The notes: generated by a model not told the origin, from the sequence alone. DNA of 64,000 nucleotides from an uncultured Eubacteriales bacterium (GCA_934446065.1 CAKSDP010000005.1:1-64000); one strand, 5' to 3'. Counted from the stretch's first letter, positions 16,474 through 24,738 are shown. A program made the numbers and translations.

Positions 16474-17046
16474 ATGGAAAAATGTATTACAAGAGACGAG
16501 GCGTGAGCGCTGCTCTGCGAATATAATCATGAGCATTTTCACCTGAAGCACGCGGTGACGGTCGAGGGCGTTATGAAATATTTTGCGCGCGAGTGCGGAT
16601 ATGCCGACGAGGAGGAGCTTTGGGGAATCGTCGGGCTTCTCCACGACCTCGATTTCGAGATGTACCCGAACGAGCACTGCATAAAGGAGCAGGAGATCAT
16701 GCGTGAGCGCGGTATCGACGAGCGCATAATCCACGCGACCGCGAGCCACGGATACGGAATTACCGTGGACATTGCGCCGGAGAATATGATGGAGCGGGTG
16801 CTGTATGCGGTGGACGAGCTCACTGGGCTTATAGGCGCGGTCGCGATCATGCGCCCGTCAAAGAGCGTGTCTGATCTCGAGCTTAAGTCTGTAAAGAAGA
16901 AATACAAAACCTCAAGCTTCGCCGCAGGCTGCTCACGCGAGGTGATCGAGCACGGAGCGGAGATGCTCGGCTGGACGCTCGACGAGTTTATAGAGAAGAC
17001 GATCCTCGCCATGCGGAGCTGCGAGGCGGAGTACGAAGCCGTCTGA
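16474..17046 (+). pseudogene. HD-domain phosphohydrolase gene interrupted by an in-frame TGA at codon 11
   Basis: Start ATG 16474 is well supported by a consensus promoter and SD (GGGGGA). Ten codons later (MEKCITRDEA) the frame meets TGA at 16504-16506, then continues without a break as ALLCEYNHEHFHLKHAVTVE and on to 17046. The downstream part is a complete HDIG-type domain: the first metal ligand is the His of LKHAV, then LLHDLD and AVDELTGLI. Family members usually carry a hydrophobic or Trp residue at the TGA position. A rescue start at GTG 16555 has no SD and would delete the first metal-binding His. Either a nonsense mutation, a sequencing error (TGG to TGA) or read-through. Substrate unknown. 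Confidence 0.75.
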
Positions 17047-17068
17047 TGTGTGCATTGTTACAAAGGTA

Positions 17069-17097
17069 TTGCGTTTTCACTGCGTGTTTGTTATAAT
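17069..17097 (+). promoter_or_regulatory. sigma-A promoter of the dockerin-glycosidase gene
   Basis: TTGCGT at 17069-17074 and TATAAT at 17092-17097 with a 17-bp spacer; start codon GTG 17140 follows 43 bases later. Confidence 0.75.
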
Positions 17098-17139
17098 ATA
17101 TTCATAAATATGGGCTATCGAATGTGAGGTGCAAATTCA

Positions 17140-19248
17140 GTGAAACACAGTAAACTTTTGTCCGGAATACTCAGCGCGGCGATCATTTTCGGATCAGTGC
17201 TCAGCCTTCCGGCGGCAGGCGCCGACGAGGCGCTGACTCTGAAGGAGGGATCGCGGCTTACGCTCGACCGTGACGGCGGTGTCGTGCGTGGTATCTACGG
17301 TGAGATCACAGTCGAAACGCTTTGCGATGAGTTTGAGAACAGCGATATTACGGTGAGCGCAGGCGATCGTGAGCTGACAGGCAGCGCCCTCGTTCCATCC
17401 GGTGCCGTTGTGAGATCCGGTGAGGACGAGCTTCGCACCGTGATCTACGGTGACGTGAACTCCGACGGGAAAATAACGGTTGGTGACGCGATAATCATTC
17501 TGAAAAGCGTCGCCGGATGGGACGTGTCGTTCGAGCTTGATACGGGCGACGCCGCACCCGACGGAAAAATAAACGTTTCCGACGCGATCGCAGTCCTCAA
17601 GTGGGTTGCAGGATGGGACGTGATGCTCGGCGGCGCGGTCTATCCCGCGATCGATTTCGAGCTTGGCGATTTCTCGATCGTAGTTCCCGCAGATATGACC
17701 GCATTTGAGCGTGAAGCGGCAACGCTTCTCTGCACGGCGATCGACAGCGTGTACGGCACGGATAAAGGCAAGGATCGCATGATCACCGACGCCGGCAGCG
17801 CGTCATACGAGATCCTTGTCGGCAATACTTCGCGCGAGAAGTCGAAGACTGCAAAAAAGAACCTCGGCGAGTTCGACTGGAGCTATGACGTCCAGACGAA
17901 AAAGAGCATCGTTATTGCCGCAGGCGATGACGTCGGAATTTACGAGGCTGTGAAAGCGTTCCTTTGGGACAGCTTCGGATATATAAACAAGTTCAACCGC
18001 CTCGGCTCATACATAAAATGGACTGGCAGCGAATATGTTACCGTTGAGGCAACGAAGAACGTCACTGCCGGAATCGCGCGCACCTATACGCATGAGACTT
18101 CCTGCGAGAAGCTTGAGCTTTGCGGTGCGCCGGTCGAGGACTTCACCATATACTCGTCAAACCTTGACTATGGCTCGGCTGATATCATGCGCCGCAGCAT
18201 TAAGAAATTGTGCGGCAAGACAGTGAGCGTCGCCGATATTTCCGCGTATAACGGCGGAAAAGCGATAATCCTGAAGGGCGACGGCGATGAGCATGACCCT
18301 GATGTCAGCATGGATACGTTCGTCGTATCTTCATCTGACGATACCATAGTTATCGACGCGATGACAAAGAACGGAAGCCTGTTTGCCGTCCGTGCGTTCT
18401 CCGACATACACCTCTCATCCTTTAATTCAACCGAGAGTTCGCCGGATATTGCGGATCGCAAATTGTACGGCGTCGATTCAAACCTGCTTGATCTGAGAGC
18501 GTGCGGTACGGTCGAGTACGCCGACGGCTCCGTGTACAAACGACTCGGATATGCCGACGCGCGTGAAATGCCGGTGTGGGCGTATCTCCTGATCGTGCCG
18601 AACGGCGCATCAAGGCTCGTGATGGGCACTCCCGACGGCGATACGATATCCGGAGTCAGCGCGACGGTGCTTGAGGAGATGAACTCCGTAAAAGCATCCG
18701 GTAAGGATGTCCTTGCCGGAATCAACGCGGATTTCTTCCATATCGAGTCTGACAATACCCCGCAGGGACTCTGCGTCAAGGACGGCAAGATCCTCAGAAA
18801 CAACGTGGAAAACCGCCCGTGGATCGCCGTTATGAAGGACGGCACGCTCGACTGCGGAATCGCCGGTGAGGCGCGTGCTAAGATATCGAATATGCAGACC
18901 GGCTTCGGCGCGTCGCACGTGCTGCTCAAACGCGGCTCGATCTATCAGGACGGTCAGGGTTCGTCGTTCGGCGAGATCCGCCATCCGAGAACGGCGCTCG
19001 GCTACGACGGCGACGGAAACCTGTACATGATCGTCGTGGACGGCAGACAGCAGGGGATCTCGAACGGCGCGTCACTTCTCGATCTGTCGCTCATGCTGAA
19101 GGAGCTCGGCGCAACATATGCGGTCAACCTCGATGGCGGCGGATCATCGACCATGATCATCGATAACGACGGCGAGTTTGAAGTGGTGAACAGTCCGTCT
19201 GACGGAAGCCTGAGAAAGGTGTTCAATTCTGTTATAATCACAAAGTGA
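17140..19248 (+). CDS. secreted dockerin protein with C-terminal phosphodiester glycosidase (NAGPA) domain
   Basis: A 702-residue exported protein with a GTG start, supported by SD GAGGTG and an immediate signal peptide (1 to about 29). Two dockerin-type repeats lie at about 104-162 (GDVNSDGKITVGDA and GDAAPDGKINVSDA, each ending V-A-G-W). Two tandem GH67/GH20 N-terminal-like beta domains follow (about 178-295, with SYEILVGNTSREKS, and about 335-430). The C-terminus (about 520-702) is a NAGPA domain with RTALGYDGDGNLYMIVVDGR and VNLDGGGSSTM. NAGPA-type bacterial enzymes remove sugar-1-phosphate caps from polymers. Probably acts on an envelope or host glycan; target not determined. Confidence 0.88.
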   Translation: MKHSKLLSGILSAAIIFGSVLSLPAAGADEALTLKEGSRLTLDRDGGVVRGIYGEITVETLCDEFENSDITVSAGDRELTGSALVPSGAVVRSGEDELRTVIYGDVNSDGKITVGDAIIILKSVAGWDVSFELDTGDAAPDGKINVSDAIAVLKWVAGWDVMLGGAVYPAIDFELGDFSIVVPADMTAFEREAATLLCTAIDSVYGTDKGKDRMITDAGSASYEILVGNTSREKSKTAKKNLGEFDWSYDVQTKKSIVIAAGDDVGIYEAVKAFLWDSFGYINKFNRLGSYIKWTGSEYVTVEATKNVTAGIARTYTHETSCEKLELCGAPVEDFTIYSSNLDYGSADIMRRSIKKLCGKTVSVADISAYNGGKAIILKGDGDEHDPDVSMDTFVVSSSDDTIVIDAMTKNGSLFAVRAFSDIHLSSFNSTESSPDIADRKLYGVDSNLLDLRACGTVEYADGSVYKRLGYADAREMPVWAYLLIVPNGASRLVMGTPDGDTISGVSATVLEEMNSVKASGKDVLAGINADFFHIESDNTPQGLCVKDGKILRNNVENRPWIAVMKDGTLDCGIAGEARAKISNMQTGFGASHVLLKRGSIYQDGQGSSFGEIRHPRTALGYDGDGNLYMIVVDGRQQGISNGASLLDLSLMLKELGATYAVNLDGGGSSTMIIDNDGEFEVVNSPSDGSLRKVFNSVIITK

Positions 19249-19257
19249 GCTTAACGT

Positions 19258-20346
19258 ATGATGAATATATTTGACTACCTCACGTGGAGGGGCGATCTGT
19301 CGCTTGAGGCATCGCCGTTCTGCGAGGTTGACGGCGCGGTGCTTGCGAGGATCTCGTATCTGCCGCTCGAGCACGTCATGTCTGACGGCGAGCGTATCAC
19401 GCTTGCCGCAGCGGCAGAGAGAATGCTCGCTCTGCCGGACGTTGAGAATACGGTATTGCAGCGCGAGGACGTGGAGTTCATGCGTGCGCTCGCGGATACG
19501 GTCCGCTTCGGGCGTGCGGAGCTTTTCATGTGCGAGAGCCGGATCGACACCGAAACGCAGACGCAGTTCTCCGCCATATCGGCAGATCTCGGCGACGGTG
19601 CGCTCTATATCGCCTTCCGCGGCACCGACAATACCCTTGTCGGGTGGAAAGAGGATCTCAACATGGGATTCGTGTTCCCGGTCCCGTCGCAGACGGCAGC
19701 GCTTGACTATACCGTCTCCGCCGCAGAAAAGCATAACGGGGACATCGTGCTCGCCGGACATTCAAAGGGCGGAAACCTTGCGCTGTATGCGGCGGTGTTC
19801 TGCCCGGCAGAGGTGCAGGATCGGATACGCGCCGTATACAACTACGACGGTCCGGGATTCGACGGCAAGGTAATTGATACGGACGGATACAGGCGCGTGA
19901 GCGAGCGCGTAAAGACGTTTGTCCCGCAGTCGTCCGTGGTCGGAATGCTCCTCGGCCATGAGGAAGACTATATCACCGTCCACAGCGAGCGCGTCGGAAT
20001 AATGCAGCACGACATATATTCGTGGGAGGTCGTCTGCAACAGATTCGTGTATCTTGAAGGAACCGACAGCAGCAGTGTGTTCGTCGATCATACGCTGAAG
20101 GCGTGGATCGCGGGAATGGATCACGCGGAGCGCGAGAAGTTCATCGACGCGATCTACAACGTCATAACCGACACGAACGCGAGTACGCTTCGCGATATCA
20201 GCGAAAATCCGTATGCGAGCGTGCGCAGCATGTTTTCATCGCTGAAGAACCTCGACGAGGAAACAAGAAACGTTGTCACGCAGGCGCTCACGCTTCTTCT
20301 GCGCAGCACCAAGGCGGGATTTACCGGGCTTCGCGAGAGCAAATAA
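19258..20346 (+). CDS. Mbeg1-like (DUF2974) alpha/beta-hydrolase-fold protein
   Basis: A 362-residue protein of the lipase-like DUF2974 family. The nucleophile elbow is clear (VLAGHSKGGNLALYAA), preceded by the family motif YIAFRGTDNTLVGWKEDLNM. An aspartate and a histidine that could complete a triad lie in the C-terminal half. There is no signal peptide or membrane segment, so it is cytoplasmic or exported by an unknown route; natural substrate unknown. It starts 10 bases after the dockerin-glycosidase gene, so the two form an operon. ATG 19258 is followed at once by a second ATG (19261), and either could be used. Confidence 0.85.
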   Translation: MMNIFDYLTWRGDLSLEASPFCEVDGAVLARISYLPLEHVMSDGERITLAAAAERMLALPDVENTVLQREDVEFMRALADTVRFGRAELFMCESRIDTETQTQFSAISADLGDGALYIAFRGTDNTLVGWKEDLNMGFVFPVPSQTAALDYTVSAAEKHNGDIVLAGHSKGGNLALYAAVFCPAEVQDRIRAVYNYDGPGFDGKVIDTDGYRRVSERVKTFVPQSSVVGMLLGHEEDYITVHSERVGIMQHDIYSWEVVCNRFVYLEGTDSSSVFVDHTLKAWIAGMDHAEREKFIDAIYNVITDTNASTLRDISENPYASVRSMFSSLKNLDEETRNVVTQALTLLLRSTKAGFTGLRESK

Positions 20347-20354
20347 AAATAACA

Positions 20355-20390
20355 CGGGGATCGCCTGTACGGACGATCCCCTTTTCCTTT
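20355..20390 (+). terminator. intrinsic terminator after the DUF2974 gene
   Basis: Stem GGGGATCG / CGATCCCC with a loop of about ten bases, followed by TTTTCCTTTGTTT. Confidence 0.85.
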
Positions 20391-20418
20391 GTTTCAATAT
20401 CCGTGCCGCCTGCATAAA

Positions 20419-20544
20419 ATGATATTGCTGGGCGCAAAATTCAGACCGCAGCGTTTAGACCGAGCCGAGTCCGGCAATAATAGGAAAGGACGCGCGGGCA
20501 CCGCGCCGCGCAGGAGAGAGAAAGCAAAGGAAAGGATGAAATGA
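20419..20544 (+). CDS. possible 41-residue basic peptide overlapping the toxin start
   Basis: An open frame of 41 codons, very rich in Arg and Lys (KFRPQRLDRAE, APRRREKAKERMK). It ends TGA at 20542-20544, so it overlaps the ATG of the MazF-type gene as ATGA. It occupies the place where an antitoxin would be expected. It has no convincing SD and no similarity I recognise, so it may be chance. Confidence 0.25.
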   Translation: MILLGAKFRPQRLDRAESGNNRKGRAGTAPRRREKAKERMK

Positions 20545-20936
20545 GCGTGAATGTCAGACGAGGGGACATATACTATGCGGATCTCAGTCCGGTTGTCGGC
20601 AGTGAGCAGGGCGGGCTGCGTCCCGTGCTGATCGTGCAGAACGACGTAGGGAACCGTTACAGTCCCACCGTGATAGCGGCGGCAATTACAAGCCGTATGG
20701 GAAAATCAAAGCTTCCGACGCACATAGACGTGATCTCGGGTAATGTAGGGCTTGCCAAGGATTCCGTTATTCTTCTGGAGCAGATACGTACTATCGACAA
20801 GAAGAGACTGAGAGAGAAAATGGGACACCTTGACGAGAGACTCATGCATGAGGTGGATGATGCAATATCGGTGAGCTTCGGACTTGCCGCAGCGACAAAC
20901 GCCGGCGGCGTCGCCGACAACGGAGCTATCGGCTGA
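20541..20936 (+). CDS. ndoA: MazF/PemK-family endoribonuclease toxin
   Basis: A 131-residue MazF-type toxin of the Bacillus EndoA branch. It has the N-terminal GDIYYADLSPVVGSEQGG loop, RPVLIVQND, the ITSR segment with the catalytic Arg, and a C-terminal EQIRTIDKKRL; together these form the mRNA-cleaving active site. Two Gly-Ala-rich residue clusters follow at the tail. SD AAAGGA. In Bacillus, ndoA follows the antitoxin gene ndoAI and alr. Neither is present here; only a weak 41-codon frame precedes it. Cleaves mRNA at short A/U-rich sites in relatives; here sequence specificity is unknown. Confidence 0.92.
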   Translation: MSVNVRRGDIYYADLSPVVGSEQGGLRPVLIVQNDVGNRYSPTVIAAAITSRMGKSKLPTHIDVISGNVGLAKDSVILLEQIRTIDKKRLREKMGHLDERLMHEVDDAISVSFGLAAATNAGGVADNGAIG

Positions 20937-20942
20937 AAAACA

Positions 20943-20985
20943 GAGGACTGCCGCGCATTCCTGCGCGACAGTCCTTTGCGATTTT
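20943..20985. terminator. terminator between the toxin gene and the leftward glycosidase gene
   Basis: Arms AGGACTGCCGCGCA / TGCGCGACAGTCCT with one mismatch and loop TTCC, then TTTGCGATTTT. On the other strand the hairpin runs into CTGTTTTTC, so it can serve both convergent genes. Confidence 0.8.
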
Positions 20986-20991
20986 GTGCGG

Positions 20992-22113
20992 TCATTCCTT
21001 TACGACGAATGCCACCGGCATACGCCATGAGTTGTTGGAGTAGTAGAACGTTACGCTCGTCATGAGATACTCGCCGCCGTAGTACATACAGGACGAGCTT
21101 CCGCCGTCGAGGTTTGCGGCGTTCACCGCGCCGTATTCCTCCATGACGCTTATGAGGTCGGACGCCGATGCGCCGAGGTGTCCGGATTTGCCGCGTCCGT
21201 CGGTCACGAGCATCAGGACTGCTCCGTCGGCGCGCTGCCCGATGCACGTGCGGGGGTTGAGTCCGCTTCCCGCACCGTTCAGCTCGCGCGCAACGCCGTT
21301 TATCACGAGCTTTACAAAGTGGTTGTTCTTGTCGCTCGCTTCCTCCTGGAACGTCACGGCATCGCGGATGTTCATGTCGTGTATGAGCGACTCCGTCTGT
21401 GACGGAGTCATGCCGTCAACATCCACTATCTGTAAGACGTTGTTTGAGTCAAAGCCGATCAGCACAAGCCCCGCGAACGACTGCGGGTCGTTCAGCTGGA
21501 TCTCGCCGTCCTTTACAACGATACCGTACGGTCTGCCGCCGGAGTTGTTGCCGGAGTTGTACAGACCGCCGTTGATGCCGGCGACGGAGCCGGAGTCATT
21601 TACGAGAGCGTCGAGCGTCACGCCCGTCTCTCGCCACGGATAGATCGACGCAAGGCTCACCTTTGACGGATCCTTTACGATCATAAGCGTGCCGTAGAAC
21701 GTGCGGCCCGAGATTTCCTTGATCTCGATCGGCTCGGTGTTGTCGGAGGAGTTGTTGTTGTCGGATGAGTTGGACGAGCCGCTGTTGTCCTTTATAGAAA
21801 TAAGTGACGAGTCAACGTTGGAGTCAAGCGACGCCATAGTGTTGTTTTTGACGATCTCCTGTCTCTCGTCGTACGGAACAAGTAACTTGGCAAGGGGCTT
21901 TAGCTGTCCCGTCTCGAGAATGGTGGTGACAAATGTGACCTTTGCCGCAGGGGATGTGCTGCCGCATATCATCTTGAGTGAGATGAACAGCGTCGCTGCC
22001 ACGGCAATGAGCACCGTGAAGAATACGAGGATCACATGCCCGATGATCGCGCCGACACCGGCATTGCGGCGGCGACGGTGGGTCGGACGCTTTCTGTATA
22101 TGATCTTTTCCAT
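20992..22113 (-). CDS. membrane-anchored phosphodiester glycosidase (NAGPA) family protein
   Basis: A 373-residue protein with a basic N-terminus (KRPTHRRRRN), one membrane segment at about 21-47, a Ser/Asn-rich linker (about 105-125), and then a NAGPA catalytic domain. The domain motifs are VAGINGGLYNSGNNSGGRP, NPRTCIGQRADGAVLMLVTD and AANLDGGSSSCMYY. The active site faces outside the membrane. It follows the 424-residue membrane protein by 14 bases and is co-transcribed with it. It is a separate branch from the dockerin version at 17140; both may trim sugar-phosphate bonds of wall polymers. Confidence 0.87.
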   Translation of the reverse strand: MEKIIYRKRPTHRRRRNAGVGAIIGHVILVFFTVLIAVAATLFISLKMICGSTSPAAKVTFVTTILETGQLKPLAKLLVPYDERQEIVKNNTMASLDSNVDSSLISIKDNSGSSNSSDNNNSSDNTEPIEIKEISGRTFYGTLMIVKDPSKVSLASIYPWRETGVTLDALVNDSGSVAGINGGLYNSGNNSGGRPYGIVVKDGEIQLNDPQSFAGLVLIGFDSNNVLQIVDVDGMTPSQTESLIHDMNIRDAVTFQEEASDKNNHFVKLVINGVARELNGAGSGLNPRTCIGQRADGAVLMLVTDGRGKSGHLGASASDLISVMEEYGAVNAANLDGGSSSCMYYGGEYLMTSVTFYYSNNSWRMPVAFVVKE

Positions 22114-22127
22114 CGTTTGCGCCTCCC

Positions 22128-23402
22128 TCAGTCGATGATCTCGATGATGTCGGCTACGAGCCAGCCATCACCGCTTCGTACAAGATAGAATCTGCTGTTC
22201 AGTACATCGGTCACGTTCGCGCCCGTATTAAGATGCATCACCTTCGTGAGGTATACGTCGCACGAGAAGCAGTCGTCACCGTAGATCGTGAAATTTCGGG
22301 CTGACACATATGAAAACGGCGGGCGGTTCAGCGTGTGAACGCTTGTGAACGTTATGTCAACGCCTGTCGCCCAGCTCTTCGCAACGCCGTACAGGTATGA
22401 GTCCGGCATGAGGTAGCTTGCCATCGTGTCAAAGCCGTACATTTTTCCGCCGAGATCGGCGGTCATGAAAAGGCTCCAGTTTTTCGCAGCCTCGAGAACG
22501 TAGTCCACCGAGCAGCGCCCGTCTGGCAGTGCGTCTGCCGACGACACAAGCGACGACGTGATAACGTGATCGGCTTCGCTCCAGAGCACATCCGCACCTG
22601 ATTCATCGGTAATGCGTATCTGCGGAGTTTCATCCGACAGAAGCGGCAGCTTGAACGTGAGCAGCTTCGGCATCTCAGCGTATTCCGAAACGTATTTGTA
22701 TTCCGCAATGTCGGACACGTCGGCGTCCGAGGTGTCGATGGCGTTGCCCTCCGCATCGAGCAGACGCATATTCGACGGCATCTTTACGGTGTAATTTGTG
22801 ACCGATACGCTTGTTTTTCCGTCGTATACAACGCTGTTCCCGGAGGCATCGCGCACGGTGACATCCGGCTTTGCAACAGATTCAATGTTGTACTGCACAA
22901 ATCCGCCGTCGAGTGCCACAGCCTCGGCTGCAACCCCATCTACATAAACGGAAAGTCCGCGCGGCAGCTTCAGCGTGTAGTCAAATGTGGACGGCGTCAC
23001 CTTCGCGACAGACCAGTCGGTGATCGTGAAGATCGTGAGCTTTGTTTTGACGCTGCCGCTCTTCAGCGTTACGTCGCATACGCGCTCGTCGCCCGACATT
23101 ACGGTGTAAACGAGCGTCGCACCGCCGTCCGTCGTTTTCTTCAGCTTGCATGAGAGATCACTGCCGCGCGCAAGTGTTTCGAGGTGCGCCGTCTCCTCCG
23201 CCGTGAGGGAGGATGTGTCCATAAGATCTGACAGCGGGCGGTCTCCGAGCGCCTGAACGCGGGCGAGCGCGACGTTTTCGGGCTGCGAGTTTTCGTAATT
23301 CACGAGGATGGAGTGAACGTGGATCACGCAGAGAACGCAGATCACGGCAAGCGCCGCGAGAATGCAGAGATATACTGTTTTGAAATTGAATCTTCGTTTC
23401 AT
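22128..23402 (-). CDS. membrane-anchored extracytoplasmic protein of unknown function
   Basis: A 424-residue protein with one N-terminal membrane anchor (about 9-31, VYLCILAALAVICVLCVIHV) and about 390 residues outside. Beta-strand-rich stretches read like repeated immunoglobulin-like or TcaA-type domains (TLKLPRGLSVYVDGVAAE resembles the lipid-facing PEGA/TcaA pattern). The last 120 residues (FTSVHTLNRPPF, LNSRFYLVRSGDGWLVADI) look like an NTF2-like fold. I cannot name the family. It is first in a two-gene operon with the NAGPA enzyme, which points to cell-envelope work. Promoter at 23441-23470. Confidence 0.75.
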   Translation of the reverse strand: MKRRFNFKTVYLCILAALAVICVLCVIHVHSILVNYENSQPENVALARVQALGDRPLSDLMDTSSLTAEETAHLETLARGSDLSCKLKKTTDGGATLVYTVMSGDERVCDVTLKSGSVKTKLTIFTITDWSVAKVTPSTFDYTLKLPRGLSVYVDGVAAEAVALDGGFVQYNIESVAKPDVTVRDASGNSVVYDGKTSVSVTNYTVKMPSNMRLLDAEGNAIDTSDADVSDIAEYKYVSEYAEMPKLLTFKLPLLSDETPQIRITDESGADVLWSEADHVITSSLVSSADALPDGRCSVDYVLEAAKNWSLFMTADLGGKMYGFDTMASYLMPDSYLYGVAKSWATGVDITFTSVHTLNRPPFSYVSARNFTIYGDDCFSCDVYLTKVMHLNTGANVTDVLNSRFYLVRSGDGWLVADIIEIID

Positions 23403-23440
23403 TAATACGTCTCCGATCGAAGCTTTGTTGTAACAATAAT

Positions 23441-23470
23441 AGTATACAATAATTGTACAGGCTATGTCAA
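23441..23470 (-). promoter_or_regulatory. sigma-A promoter of the membrane protein/NAGPA operon
   Basis: On the minus strand, TTGACA (23470-23465) and TATACT (23446-23441) are separated by 18 bp. The start codon follows about 40 bases later with SD CGGAG. Confidence 0.75.
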
Positions 23471-23588
23471 TAAAACGCGTGTATTATTTGGAGTATTGCG
23501 GGGACAATAGTAGAGAATTGACAAATCAAAAACAAACGGCGTCACGCGCCGGATACGCGCGGCGTCACATAAAAAGGAGATCGGTCTT

Positions 23589-23843
23589 ATGAAAAATATC
23601 AAAGCATTATTTGCGGCTGCCGCACTTCTTGCGGCTCTGACATTATCCCTCACCTCGTGCGGCGGAGACAACAATACCGCAAACGGCGGAAACGGCACCG
23701 GAAGTGCCGGGATCATGGATCCCATAGAGTCCGCCATAAGCTCTGCCGGATCGGCAATGAGCGCTGCGGAGTCCGCAATGCATCCCTCCGAATCGGGCAG
23801 CAGCGGCACGTCTGTCGATACCGCTGCGGTTTCCGCAAGATAA
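23589..23843 (+). CDS. small Ser/Ala-rich lipoprotein
   Basis: An 84-residue product. Residues 1-24 are a lipoprotein signal peptide ending in the lipobox L-T-S-C, so a mature lipoprotein of about 60 residues would be membrane-attached. The mature part has a Gly/Asn-rich stretch and then a repetitive helix-prone segment, with S-A repeated every three or four residues (IESAISSAGSAMSAAESAM), and no known domain. SD AAGGAG precedes ATG. A TTGACA at 23518-23523 lies upstream without a clear -10. Function unknown. Confidence 0.7.
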   Translation: MKNIKALFAAAALLAALTLSLTSCGGDNNTANGGNGTGSAGIMDPIESAISSAGSAMSAAESAMHPSESGSSGTSVDTAAVSAR

Positions 23844-23866
23844 CCATTCGGCAAAGTGAAAGAATA

Positions 23867-23908
23867 GGGTGTAAAGAGACCGGTTCGGCTTCTTTACACC
23901 CGTATTTT
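23867..23908. terminator. terminator after the lipoprotein gene
   Basis: Perfect 11-bp arms GGGTGTAAAGA / TCTTTACACCC with a 13-base loop, then GTATTTT. It also sits just past the leftward membrane-protein stop. Confidence 0.8.
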
Positions 23909-24738
23909 CAGTCATAACCTCTCAGCGTGAATCCGACAACGGTGTCGAGTGACTTGCTGTACTCGAAAATGAGCGACGGCGGCCCGTACAACGACAGATA
24001 TACCGTGTCGTCAAGCTCGATCGTGTAATGCTCGTACGAGCTTACAAGAGCAATGATCCGGTATTTCATATCGAGATTAACATAATTGTCGGATATGATC
24101 GCACCGACCGTGCGCAGGATCGGATTTTCGCTTTTCATCGCATACGAACCGTCGAGATAGGGATATTCGCTCAGATAGAGCTCCTCGTCCTCAACGTTAA
24201 ACCCCGCTTCCGAGAAATATCTGTTGATCGTTGCGACGGAGCCGCGATTTTGCGACACCGCAGGCTCGATGTTGTCAAACGACACGGATATGACGAACCA
24301 GTTCTTGAGCACAAGACTGACCGTTACGGAATCGCCCATGTCCGTTGTGCACGGGAGATCGCGCAGGTAGCAGTAGGTTTCGTTGTTCTCGTTGTGCCAG
24401 CGCATCCTCAGCGATGCAGATTCGTCAAAGCTTATTCGGGTGCCGAGCCACGCCAAGGCGTAGTTGTTTATCAGCTCCCGAAACTCATCTTCAATATAAT
24501 CATCTTCGGATACTGTATACACTTCATCGTCTGCTCCGAACATATTCCACGGGTACATAGTGCCGCTGTCGCCGATGAAGCTGACCATGGACGAGACGTT
24601 TGACTGGATCTCGGTCACGTCGGAATTTACCTGCGAGAACTTTTTGGTCAAAAACAGCGCGTACCATCCGCAGAACAGTATGGCAATCGCTATCACATAC
24701 GGCAATATGATGCGCACGGCGCGTCTTATATACTTCAT
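23908..24738 (-). CDS. membrane-anchored partner of a two-component system, unknown family
   Basis: A 276-residue protein with a single N-terminal membrane segment (about 9-30, ILPYVIAIAILFCGWYALFL) and an extracytoplasmic domain with many acidic and aromatic residues. I find no family for it. Its ATG overlaps the TGA of the histidine kinase gene by four bases, so response regulator, kinase and this protein are made together. A sensor-modifying accessory role, like YycH/YycI with WalK, is a guess from position only. ATG 24738 is chosen over the longer frame because of the overlap and the immediate membrane anchor. Confidence 0.75.
   Translation of the reverse strand: MKYIRRAVRIILPYVIAIAILFCGWYALFLTKKFSQVNSDVTEIQSNVSSMVSFIGDSGTMYPWNMFGADDEVYTVSEDDYIEDEFRELINNYALAWLGTRISFDESASLRMRWHNENNETYCYLRDLPCTTDMGDSVTVSLVLKNWFVISVSFDNIEPAVSQNRGSVATINRYFSEAGFNVEDEELYLSEYPYLDGSYAMKSENPILRTVGAIISDNYVNLDMKYRIIALVSSYEHYTIELDDTVYLSLYGPPSLIFEYSKSLDTVVGFTLRGYD

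Noticed and set aside
16504..16506. TGA in the HD gene as a selenocysteine codon
   Set aside because: HD hydrolases are not known selenoproteins, the position is not an active-site residue, and I see no clear SECIS-like stem right after the codon.
23518..23523. TTGACA upstream of the small lipoprotein as a complete promoter
   Set aside because: No -10-like hexamer at 16-18 bp; could be chance or need an activator.
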